This document shows, in pieces, positions 1-7,262 of a stretch of 64,000 nt of DNA. Positions within the stretch are counted from its first letter, which is position 1; the number at the start of each line of letters is the position of its first letter. The stretch is from CAG-791 sp963655255 (GTDB taxonomy: Bacteria; Bacillota; Clostridia; Lachnospirales; Lachnospiraceae). Under the pieces are notes generated by a model. It saw only the letters and a list, made by a program, of their open reading frames with translations, had not been told where the DNA came from and did no database searches. Position numbers and translations under genes: made by a program. The stretch covers positions 11,975 to 75,974 of the forward strand of contig CAVKEB010000009.1 of assembly GCA_963655255.1 (NCBI GenBank), read 5' to 3'.

Positions 1-84
1 CTCCGCTGTGCTTCCGCAGCCGACCGACATGGAGAGCGCCAGCGTCAGCGCCAGAAACAGGCTCGTGATTTTCTTCTTTTTCAT
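1..84 (-). CDS. Lipoprotein, N-terminal fragment (cut by window edge)
   Basis: Only the first 28 codons are present. They encode a lysine-rich start, a hydrophobic core (about residues 8-20) and a VGCGS lipobox, so the product is probably a lipid-anchored extracytoplasmic protein such as an ABC solute-binding protein. The start is at 84, preceded by AGGAGG at about 95-100. It lies downstream of the AraC gene and of the palindrome at 108-153. The mature domain is outside the window, so the ligand cannot be inferred. Confidence 0.75.
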   Translation of the reverse strand, partial: MKKKKITSLFLALTLALSMSVGCGSTAE

Positions 85-107
85 AAAAAATGATCCTCCT
101 CTTGATA

Positions 108-153
108 AAAATAATCGCCGTGGTTAGTTTTTCCTAACCACGGCGATTATTTT
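108..153 (-). terminator. 20-bp perfect hairpin with T-run after the araC gene; contains GGTTAG-N6-CTAACC
   Basis: The arms 108-127 and 134-153 are perfectly complementary over 20 bp with a 6-nt loop. On the minus strand the hairpin is followed by TTTTTATC, so it reads as a rho-independent terminator for the AraC gene. The core, GGTTAG at 122-127 and CTAACC at 134-139, has the same half-sites and spacing as the palindrome at 14584-14603. It may therefore also be an operator for the lipoprotein gene that starts 24 nt further on. Confidence 0.75.
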
Positions 154-204
154 AAAATTCACGGTCTGTCGCTGCAATGACTAAGCGGACCTCTTTCTAT
201 CCAT

Positions 205-1236
205 TCAGACTTTTTTCCGATATGCGGTTGGAGACATGCCGTATTCCGCGCAGAATGCGGCAGTAAATTTATTGGGATTCAGATAGCCGACCTGCAGGGC
301 AATTTCACCGACCGGCGCACTGCTCTCCCGGAGCAGCCGCTCCGCCGACTGCAGGCGGTATTTTTTCATATATGCATAGATGGAATCTCCGTAAACGCCG
401 CGGAAACATTTCTTCATGACGGTGGGAGAAATGTCAAATCGCTCTGAGAGCTCCTCAATCGTATAGTGTTCCGGGAAATGTTCCATCAGAAAGGCATGGA
501 TTCTCTTGACCGTTTCGATCTGCGCCGCCGGAAAATACACGTATTCTGCAGGACTCTTTCCGGGTTTCAGACCCGTCATCACCAGCAGAAGCTCCAGCAC
601 CTTGACGCGGATGTATCCGTACCGAATGGCCGCAGGAACCCGGTACAGCTCCGAAAAGATATGCTCCACCGTCGTGTCCGCGCGGAGAATCGTGAACCGG
701 TCCGCCCGCGACAGCGCCTGAATCCGGGCAAGATCCACCGACAGGAGCTGCAGCACCTTCTCCATTTCCCCCGTAATGGCGGAAAAATCAATCGTCACGG
801 TAATCCCGTGATAGTGAGAGGTCGGAAACTCCGACTGATGCGCATGGTCATGCAGCGAGCAGAAGGAAAGGTCCCCTGCCGACATGTAGCAGTACCGGCT
901 CTTCCCGAACAGACACTCGCATCGCCCTTCCCTGCAGTAATTGATTTCCATGACATTCGGGGCCGGCTGTTGGTTTTTGTTGCAGTACGCCATGTGCATG
1001 TCGTTGTAGACGAGTTCGATGCCGGGGAACACCCGGTACAGCGTGATGTCTCCCGTCCCGCTTTCATTCTCCAGATGAAAACGTTCCGCGCTCCCCTCCG
1101 TCCCGTCATTCCCACTGGCAGAAGGGCCGTACAGGTCAATGCTCGTAAATCCGCCGCGGCGTGATTTTGCCTCCGGCGGATTCTCTTCTTCGTCCGGCTG
1201 CAGAATATTCTTCACCATTTCATAGGGACTGTCCAT
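205..1236 (-). CDS. AraC-family transcriptional regulator
   Basis: The 343-residue protein has an N-terminal sensing region and a C-terminal AraC DNA-binding domain (about residues 245-343). That domain has two helix-turn-helix units, with TIEELSERFDIS in the first and the family signature ending GYLNPNKFTAAFCAEYGMSP. The N-terminal part (MEINYCREGRCECLF, GITVTIDF) resembles AraC regulators often found beside iron-siderophore uptake genes in Clostridia, which is a family-level impression only. It starts 6 nt after the folT stop with a GGAAG ribosome site inside folT, so the two are probably co-transcribed. Its target may be the lipoprotein gene downstream. Confidence 0.85.
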   Translation of the reverse strand: MDSPYEMVKNILQPDEEENPPEAKSRRGGFTSIDLYGPSASGNDGTEGSAERFHLENESGTGDITLYRVFPGIELVYNDMHMAYCNKNQQPAPNVMEINYCREGRCECLFGKSRYCYMSAGDLSFCSLHDHAHQSEFPTSHYHGITVTIDFSAITGEMEKVLQLLSVDLARIQALSRADRFTILRADTTVEHIFSELYRVPAAIRYGYIRVKVLELLLVMTGLKPGKSPAEYVYFPAAQIETVKRIHAFLMEHFPEHYTIEELSERFDISPTVMKKCFRGVYGDSIYAYMKKYRLQSAERLLRESSAPVGEIALQVGYLNPNKFTAAFCAEYGMSPTAYRKKV

Positions 1237-1242
1237 CTGTTC

Positions 1243-1950
1243 TTACTTCCGATCCCTCCAGTACTTCTTTGCGGCCTTCTGCACCGCAGTCAGAACGGCG
1301 AAGACGACCAACGTGTCAATCGGCAGCTGGATGAGATTGGAGACGATCCGGTGCGGCAGGAGGGCCCAGAAGCCCTTTCCATACAGCATATCCAGCCACA
1401 GGGTATTGAGTCCGACGTTGACAATGAGCTTGACCAGAATCTCCGGCACGAGCACCCGCCAGAACGTCACCTTCTTATGATAAAGGAATACGCCGAAAAT
1501 CACCGCCGCGACCGCCGCGCTGATGGCAAATCCCGGGAAAAAGCTTCCGTCCGGATTGATGAAGAACTTCAGAAAATCCATCACTGCGCCGAAGACGCCG
1601 CCGACTACCGGTCCCATCAGGTAATCCACCATCAGGTTCGGGATCTCCGAGACGCCGATCTTCATGTAGGGGTTCAGGCGGATCGATCCGACGAAGCTTA
1701 AGACCACCGACAATGCCCCCATGACGCCGCAGAAAACGATATTCCGCAGCTCTCCGAATTCCGCCGCCGAGCTGGCCCAGATGCCTTTCGTCGCGGTCTT
1801 GCTGTCGTCTGCTCCGCCCTGTCTTTCTGCCTGCATGTTTTCTGCCGGAGCAGAGTCGTTCTGCACGCGGCCTTCCGCATTGCAGCCTTCCTGCACCGAA
1901 GCCTTCCTGTTCTGTTCCAGTTTCTTCTGATTATTGTCCGTGTTTGTCAT
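1243..1950 (-). CDS. folT: Folate-family ECF transporter S component
   Basis: This 235-residue membrane protein is the substrate-binding subunit of an energy-coupling-factor vitamin transporter; it would pair with shared EcfA/EcfA'/EcfT subunits not seen here. From about residue 70 the sequence matches the FolT pattern: hydrophobic helices with YMKIGVSEIPNLMVDYLMGP, a conserved D in GAVMDFLKFF, and an NTLWLDMLYG/HRIVSNLIQLP end. The first 70 residues are polar and Q/N/E-rich, longer than usual. The start at 1950 is chosen because AGAGGAGG lies 6 nt upstream; an earlier in-frame ATG at 2004 falls inside the regulatory RNA. The tetrahydrofolate riboswitch upstream supports folate as substrate. 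Confidence 0.88.
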   Translation of the reverse strand: MTNTDNNQKKLEQNRKASVQEGCNAEGRVQNDSAPAENMQAERQGGADDSKTATKGIWASSAAEFGELRNIVFCGVMGALSVVLSFVGSIRLNPYMKIGVSEIPNLMVDYLMGPVVGGVFGAVMDFLKFFINPDGSFFPGFAISAAVAAVIFGVFLYHKKVTFWRVLVPEILVKLIVNVGLNTLWLDMLYGKGFWALLPHRIVSNLIQLPIDTLVVFAVLTAVQKAAKKYWRDRK

Positions 1951-1957
1951 AAAAATA

Positions 1958-1995
1958 CCTCCTCTGCGCAGGTATTCCGTACCGCACAAAGGAGG
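1958..1995 (-). promoter_or_regulatory. RBS-sequestering hairpin of the folT leader
   Basis: In the minus-strand RNA, CCUCCUUUGUGC (1995-1984) can pair over 12 bp, with two G-U pairs, with GCGCAGAGGAGG (1969-1958), which contains the folT Shine-Dalgarno sequence. The stem continues with GGUA/UACC around a CGGAA loop. The folded form would block ribosome binding. The following UAUUUUU means transcription termination is also possible. It is read as the expression platform of the adjacent riboswitch. Confidence 0.75.
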
Positions 1996-2013
1996 CAGAT
2001 GCACTCATCTTAT

Positions 2014-2154
2014 GCAGCAGCGGGATGCGGAACAAACACCGTAGGCAGATTCCTCTGCCTTTCGTCCGCAGGACAACTCCCTGTTCCCGCGGCACTACAG
2101 GTTCTCCACCGGCAACTTCCGGCAGGAAACCAACGCGCTCATTCCTACTCTGCA
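2014..2154 (-). ncRNA. Tetrahydrofolate (THF) riboswitch aptamer
   Basis: The RNA reads GCAGAGUAGGAAUGAGCGCG near its 5' end (from 2153), then a GACGAAA segment, then ACGGUGUUUGUUCCGCAUCC and CGCUGC near its 3' end (to about 2016). Order and wording match the THF riboswitch consensus (GAGUAG, GCGUU, GACGAA, CGGUG, UCCGCAUCC). The outer helix can form between UGCAG and CUGCA. It begins about 7 nt after the stop of the small ORF and precedes folT, the classic target of this class in Clostridia. Confidence 0.85.
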
Positions 2155-2160
2155 ACTCTT

Positions 2161-2373
2161 TTAAATTTGATTGATCTTGTCCATGATCGCGGAGGCGATT
2201 CCGCACCGGTCCGGCATCTTACTGCCGTCCGAGAGATCTCCCTCCAGCTCAATGTCAAAGCACCGGTCCGCGAGCTCCATCAGTTTATCTTCGGAAAGTC
2301 CTGCGGCTTTTGCCGCCGACAAACCGAATTCCTTCTCCAGAAACTCCAGTTCCCTCTCCGTAAATACAATCAT
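2161..2373 (-). CDS. Small protein of unknown function
   Basis: This 70-residue acidic, helical-looking protein contains ERELEFLEKEFGLSAAKAAG and a KLMELADRCFDIELE segment. It has no membrane segment. It is not an overlapping reading of another gene, fills the space between ftsZ and the folT riboswitch, and ends 6 nt before the riboswitch. Its ribosome binding site is weak (a GAGG about 16 nt upstream). Short proteins of this composition are common in Lachnospiraceae, but I cannot assign a function. Confidence 0.6.
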   Translation of the reverse strand: MIVFTERELEFLEKEFGLSAAKAAGLSEDKLMELADRCFDIELEGDLSDGSKMPDRCGIASAIMDKINQI

Positions 2374-2404
2374 CTATTTCCCAAAGCCTCAATGGATGAC
2401 GGGA

Positions 2405-3799
2405 TTACATGCTGCTGTCGTCATCGTTGTCCTTGCGGGACAGGAAGGACGGGATCACGATGTTCTGGGTGTCACCCGTGTGAATGCTGCCCGGATTGAA
2501 GTGATACTGCGGTGCCTGATATCTGGGCTGCGGAGCCGCCTGCTGGCCTGCTCCCGCGGCGCCGTATCCCTGGCCTGCATTCTGCTGCGGCTGGGCGTAA
2601 GCGCCCTGACCCGGAACGCCGTAGGCCGGTGCTGCTCCCTGGCCTGCGCCATACTGCGCGCCATAGTTCGTTCCGGCAGGCTGGCCGTTCTGGACAAAGC
2701 CCTGGCGCTGACCCGCGTTCTGCTGCGGCTGAGCGTAAGGATTCGGCTGGAATCCTCCCTGCACTCCCTGGAAGGTCGGGTTCGGCGTGAACGGCTTCTT
2801 CATGAACGGATTCTGCTGCGCCTCGGGCTCTTCCTTCTTTTTCTGCTGGCGCTGGCCGATGCCGGTTGCAATCACCGTGACATTGCAGCTGTCCGCATTG
2901 GACTCGTCGTACTTCGCACCGAAGATAACGTTGATGTCATCGCCGGTGATGTCGCGGATATAGGAAGCCGCGTCATTGGCATCGAACAGGGAAATGTCAC
3001 CGGAAATATTCAGAATGACATCCGTTGCGCCGTCAATGGAGGTCTCCAGAAGAGGAGATTCCACGGCCATCTTCACGGCCTCGGTTGCCTTGTCATCGCC
3101 CTTGCCGAAGCCGATGCCGACGTGGGCAATGCCCTTGTCGCGCATAACGGTCTGCACATCCGCGAAGTCCAGATTGATGATGGACGGAACATTGATCAGA
3201 TCCGTGATTCCCTGAACGGCCTGCTGCAGAACCTCATCGGCCTTGCGCAGTGCATCCGGAAGGGTCGTTCTGCGGTCCATGATCTCCAGAAGGCGGTCAT
3301 TCGGAATCACGATCAGCGTATCCACGTTGGGGGTGATGTTCTCAATGCCGGACATTGCCTTCTGCATTCTGGCTCTTGCCTCGAAGCTGAACGGCTTCGT
3401 GACAACGCCGACCGTCAGGATGCCCTGCTCCTTGGCGAGCTTCGCAACCACGGGAGCCGCACCGGTTCCGGTACCGCCGCCCATGCCGCAGGTGACGAAC
3501 ACCATGTCCGCGCCCTTGAGCGATGCGGTGATCTCCTCCGCGCTCTCCTCTGCGGCCTTCTTGCCGACCTCAGGGTTTGCGCCTGCGCCCAGTCCTCTTG
3601 TCAGCTTCGCTCCGATCTGGAGAAGCTTCGGGGCCTTGCAGCGCTGCAGAGCCTGCACATCGGTATTCACGCCGATGAATTCCACTCCGCTGATTTCCTC
3701 TTCCACCATTCGGTTTACTGCGTTGTTTCCGGCTCCGCCAACACCTACGACGATAATTCTGCAAGCGGTTTCGTTTTCGTCTGTCTTGATCTCCAGCAC
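2405..3799 (-). CDS. ftsZ: Cell division GTPase FtsZ
   Basis: FtsZ polymerises into the cytokinetic ring and recruits the divisome. The 464-residue protein shows the GTP-binding signatures GVGGAGNNAVNR (about 19-30) and GMGGGTGTG (about 105-113), the NxDxQAL loop, and the T7-type NLDFADV segment. The C-terminal anchoring peptide IVIPSFLSRK is present near the end. The linker between core and tail (about 330-445) is long and rich in Q, G, A, N and Y. Translation starts at GTG 3799 behind AAGGAGG. A separate promoter lies about 150 nt upstream although ftsQ ends only 209 nt away. Confidence 0.98.
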   Translation of the reverse strand: MLEIKTDENETACRIIVVGVGGAGNNAVNRMVEEEISGVEFIGVNTDVQALQRCKAPKLLQIGAKLTRGLGAGANPEVGKKAAEESAEEITASLKGADMVFVTCGMGGGTGTGAAPVVAKLAKEQGILTVGVVTKPFSFEARARMQKAMSGIENITPNVDTLIVIPNDRLLEIMDRRTTLPDALRKADEVLQQAVQGITDLINVPSIINLDFADVQTVMRDKGIAHVGIGFGKGDDKATEAVKMAVESPLLETSIDGATDVILNISGDISLFDANDAASYIRDITGDDINVIFGAKYDESNADSCNVTVIATGIGQRQQKKKEEPEAQQNPFMKKPFTPNPTFQGVQGGFQPNPYAQPQQNAGQRQGFVQNGQPAGTNYGAQYGAGQGAAPAYGVPGQGAYAQPQQNAGQGYGAAGAGQQAAPQPRYQAPQYHFNPGSIHTGDTQNIVIPSFLSRKDNDDDSSM

Positions 3800-3952
3800 G
3801 GTAGTGCCTCCTTATGAATTATTTTTTCTATTCTTTATCACTTCAGCTGCAATCTATCCCGGCGCGGTCCGGCATCTGACTGCCGTTCCGGGCCGGGTTC
3901 CGATAAAAAGCATCGGAACTTACTCAGAAATACGCATTCGTATACAAAGTTT

Positions 3953-3981
3953 AATATACAATCGTATTCCGGAATAATCAA
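3953..3981 (-). promoter_or_regulatory. Sigma-70-type promoter for ftsZ
   Basis: On the minus strand there is TTGATT (3981-3976), a 17-nt spacer and TATATT (3958-3953), in an AT-rich stretch between ftsQ and ftsZ. This would give ftsZ a leader of about 145 nt. A short stem (CCGATGCTTTTTATCGG) lies in that leader, around 3900-3917. Confidence 0.6.
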
Positions 3982-4008
3982 TAAATAAACGGACGGTTCA
4001 CGTTCTTT

Positions 4009-4785
4009 TCACGATTTTTCCGTAAACGTGACCTGCCCCGTATCCGGCGTGAAATCCGCCATCTCGAGCGTGCCCGTTTTTCCCTCCAGTGACGGCAGGA
4101 TCTTCGAGAGGTTGGAAATCTTCTCATCCATGTACTGATCCTCTCCGAGGTTCACGCACACGCCGCCGAAATAAGCGCTGATCTTGCTGCCGCTTCCGAC
4201 ATAGATCCGGTCCGCGCTCAGCCCGTACTTGCCGAAGAGCTGCGTGGTCTCCAGGATCCTCGCAAAAATCGTTCCGTCCTCCACCGGAAGACTTTCGTTC
4301 AGCACGATGTGATCGAACGAAAGGCCGGTCACCTCCGGCACGTCGTCGATTTTCTCCGAGGAAGACTCCACCACCATTCCGTTCCGGTCAAAGTACATGT
4401 ACCTTCCCAGATAGGTCACATATCCGGCCAGCGATTTCTCGTACACCGTGATATGAATGGTGTCATGCGAAACCACGTCCACGTCCATGGACTCCACAAA
4501 CGGCACGTTCTTGATCGGCTGATTCTTGTAGCGCCAGGACAGGATCATGGAGTTGTCTCCGAGAAATCCGCTCATCGCGAACTGCTCCACCTCTTCATCC
4601 GTGTAATGCGTGCTCCCCTCCACGGTGACATAGCGCACCTTGAAGTAGGCAACGAAAAAAACGGCTGCCGCGAGCACCGTGCCGAGAATCAGGGCGAAAA
4701 TCAGCCGGAACCGGTTGCGTCTCCTCCGGATCTGATCCTGAATGTACAGGCTTGCGTCATCGTAATCCTCCCGCGTCATTCTCAT
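4009..4785 (-). CDS. ftsQ: Cell division protein FtsQ/DivIB
   Basis: The 258-residue bitopic membrane protein belongs to the FtsQ-FtsL-FtsB divisome subcomplex that controls septal wall synthesis. After a basic cytoplasmic segment (QIRRRRNRFR) comes one membrane helix (about 28-48), then the POTRA-like domain (VRYVTVEGSTHYTDEEV) and the FtsQ beta domain. The start at 4785 is chosen because its ATG overlaps the ftsW TGA as ATGA, which indicates translational coupling. A longer reading upstream only overlaps ftsW. Confidence 0.88.
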   Translation of the reverse strand: MRMTREDYDDASLYIQDQIRRRRNRFRLIFALILGTVLAAAVFFVAYFKVRYVTVEGSTHYTDEEVEQFAMSGFLGDNSMILSWRYKNQPIKNVPFVESMDVDVVSHDTIHITVYEKSLAGYVTYLGRYMYFDRNGMVVESSSEKIDDVPEVTGLSFDHIVLNESLPVEDGTIFARILETTQLFGKYGLSADRIYVGSGSKISAYFGGVCVNLGEDQYMDEKISNLSKILPSLEGKTGTLEMADFTPDTGQVTFTEKS

Positions 4786-6065
4786 GCCGCATCTCCCTGC
4801 CTGCTGTTCCTCGCCACATTGAGCACGAGTCCGATCTCCGCCAGAAGAATCATAATGGCCGAACCTCCGTAGGAGAAAAACGGGAGCGTCACGCCGGTGT
4901 TCGGGATCGAGTTCGTCACGACGGCGATGTTCAGAATGACCTGCACCGCGATGTGAATCATGACGCCCACCGTGATGAGAGACCCGAACAGATCGTTTGC
5001 GTGGGTCGCCACAACCATCATGCGCCAGCACAGGATGATGAACAGCGTGATGATGGAAAGCGCGCCGAACAGCCCCAGCTCCTCACAGATGATGGAGAAA
5101 ATCATGTCGTTCTGCGCCTCGGGAATGTAGCCGAGCTTCTGCATGCTCTGTCCGAGGCCCTTGCCGAAAATTCCGCCCGATCCGATGCCGTACAGCCCCT
5201 GGAGTACCTGATATCCCGTCCCGTCCGCATAAGCCGATGGATCCAGCCAGACCTGAATTCGGTGCAGACGGAAGGTCGCGCCGGATCCGCCGGATTTCAC
5301 AACCCAGATCACCACGCCGACCGCCGCCGCGGCGATCACCGCCGCCCATAGGAAATACCTCCGGTAATCCTCCGCCGTCACGAACAGCATCCCGATCGCG
5401 ATCACCATCACGATGATGGCAGAACTTAAATTTCTGGTGATCCCGTAAATGATTCCCGCCTCCAGAAGGGAGGGCGCGAGAATCGTCAGAATCGCTTTCC
5501 GGGTCTGAAGATTTTTCTGAGGGATGCGGCTCAGCCAGACCGCCGTCAGAATGATCACCGCGAATTTCGAAATCTCCGCGGGCTGAACCGAAACCGGTCC
5601 GATGTAGATCCAGCGCTTGGCGCCGTTGACCTCCGTTCCGAAGGGAATGATCAGGAACAGCATTCCGAGTGAAAACACATACAGAAACAGATAGATGCTC
5701 TTCCAGAACCGGAGCGGAATCCGGGAAACAATGATCATTCCGGCAATTCCGATCACGGTGGAGAACAGCTGGCGTTTCAGGTAATACGCCGAGTCATCGT
5801 AGTCCAGTCCCGCCTCATAGGAGCTCGTGGAGTACAGCATCACGAGACCGAATACCAGGAAGAACAGGACGATGAAGATCAGCGTGTAGTCCTGCGTCGG
5901 TTCCTTCTTCCTCGTCCGGACCGCGTAGAGCTCCCTTCCATTTCCTCCGGAAGGCCTTCTGCCCGTGTGCTGCGGATTCGGATTTCTCCGGTCTCCTGCC
6001 CTGTTTCCGGCAGAACCGCTGCGCGGTATTCCATGTGCAGTTTTTCCGTTTCTGCCCTGCGACAT
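4782..6065 (-). CDS. ftsW: Septal SEDS glycosyltransferase FtsW
   Basis: FtsW polymerises lipid II into glycan at the septum together with its cognate class B PBP (FtsI). After a polar N-terminus there are about ten membrane helices and SEDS signatures: LKRQLFSTVIGI, NGAKRWIYIGPVSVQPAEISK, LSSAIIVMVI, IPEAQNDMIFSIICEELG, and the final GVTLPFFSYGGSA motif. The start at 6065 has AAAGGAA about 10 nt upstream; an ATG at 6113 is an alternative. A 162-nt gap separates it from mraY, where murD or murG would often lie. Confidence 0.93.
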   Translation of the reverse strand: MSQGRNGKTAHGIPRSGSAGNRAGDRRNPNPQHTGRRPSGGNGRELYAVRTRKKEPTQDYTLIFIVLFFLVFGLVMLYSTSSYEAGLDYDDSAYYLKRQLFSTVIGIAGMIIVSRIPLRFWKSIYLFLYVFSLGMLFLIIPFGTEVNGAKRWIYIGPVSVQPAEISKFAVIILTAVWLSRIPQKNLQTRKAILTILAPSLLEAGIIYGITRNLSSAIIVMVIAIGMLFVTAEDYRRYFLWAAVIAAAAVGVVIWVVKSGGSGATFRLHRIQVWLDPSAYADGTGYQVLQGLYGIGSGGIFGKGLGQSMQKLGYIPEAQNDMIFSIICEELGLFGALSIITLFIILCWRMMVVATHANDLFGSLITVGVMIHIAVQVILNIAVVTNSIPNTGVTLPFFSYGGSAIMILLAEIGLVLNVARNSRQGDAA

Positions 6066-6227
6066 TTTTCCAGAAGTTCCTTTCACGCTCTGCCGCACCA
6101 CATGTCTTGCCATGCGGCAGAATTTTCACTCAAAATAATCCTTTTCCGGCATCCGCTCACCCTGCCTCGGACGGCTTTCGGCATCCGCTCTGCCCTGCGG
6201 CAGGCCCTTGCGAATGCTTTTCTCACC

Positions 6228-7199
6228 TCACCAAAGCCCCAGAAGCGCCACGGCACCAAGAAGAACCGTGATGATGGTAAACAAGGCAACGACCTGCACC
6301 TCGCTGTAACCGCCGAGTTCGAAGTGATGATGAATCGGTGCCATGCGGAACAGGCGCTTTCCATGCGTTTTCTTGAAATAAACAACCTGCAGGATGACCG
6401 AGACGACCTCCAGAAGGTAGATGAATCCGACAATCGGAATGAACAGCGGCAGCTGCAGCGTATAAGAGATGCCGACAACAAAGCCGCCCAGCGCAAGAGA
6501 TCCGGTGTCGCCCATGAAAATCTTCGCCGGATGCGCGTTGTATAAGAGGAATCCCAGAAGAGCGCCGATCATGGCTCCGCCTGCCGCCGATACGCCGCTT
6601 CCCGTATAAACCGCCGCAATGGTAAAGAACAGGGCAACCGCTATCGTCACGCAGGTGGACAGGCCGTCCACTCCGTCCGTGAAGTTGGTTCCGTTGACCG
6701 TCGCGATGGCAATGAAAACCAGCGCCGGAAAACTGAGAATGCCGAGATTCAGCACAACGCCCTCCGCGAACGGAACCTTCATGGAGAGCTCGATCTCATT
6801 GAAGAAAACCAGAATCAGTCCGAACACAATGGAGATGACAATCTGCAGCGCCATCTTCTGTTTCACGGAAAGCCCGTCGCTGCTCCTCTTCTTCACCTTC
6901 AGGAAATCATCAATGAAGCCGACCAGTCCGAAGCCCAGCGTCAGGAACAGAACCGGCAGGACCTCCGGATCCTTTCCGGCGAAAATCAGACAGGAAACCG
7001 CAAGTCCCGCGAGGATCATCAGGCCGCCCATGTTCGGCGTTCCCGTCTTCGTCAGATGGCTCTTGGGACCGTCATCGCGTTCGGTCTGCTGGGCCTTCAT
7101 CTTAATCAGTGCCGGAATCAGAAACTTTCCGGAAACGGCAGCCACCGCAAACGCGATCAGCATCGGTATCGTAATGTTCATAAAAGTACTGAGATCCAT
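6228..7199 (-). CDS. mraY: Phospho-N-acetylmuramoyl-pentapeptide transferase MraY
   Basis: MraY transfers phospho-MurNAc-pentapeptide from UDP to undecaprenyl phosphate, making lipid I at the membrane. The 323-residue protein has about ten helices and the catalytic motifs DDFLK (about 100), NGTNFTDGVDGL (about 170), the MGDTGSLALG loop (about 225) and MAPIHHHFE (about 295). Length and motif order are normal. It follows ftsI in the operon. Confidence 0.97.
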   Translation of the reverse strand: MDLSTFMNITIPMLIAFAVAAVSGKFLIPALIKMKAQQTERDDGPKSHLTKTGTPNMGGLMILAGLAVSCLIFAGKDPEVLPVLFLTLGFGLVGFIDDFLKVKKRSSDGLSVKQKMALQIVISIVFGLILVFFNEIELSMKVPFAEGVVLNLGILSFPALVFIAIATVNGTNFTDGVDGLSTCVTIAVALFFTIAAVYTGSGVSAAGGAMIGALLGFLLYNAHPAKIFMGDTGSLALGGFVVGISYTLQLPLFIPIVGFIYLLEVVSVILQVVYFKKTHGKRLFRMAPIHHHFELGGYSEVQVVALFTIITVLLGAVALLGLW

Positions 7200-7262
7200 G
7201 TGTTCCTACCTTTCCGCGGCTCCGGTCATGAAAAACCGGCTGCCTCTCTACAGCTTCAGCCG

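Noticed and set aside
3840..3930. Regulatory RNA in the ftsZ leader
   Set aside because: Only one short stem is visible and no known motif; it is not reported as a feature.
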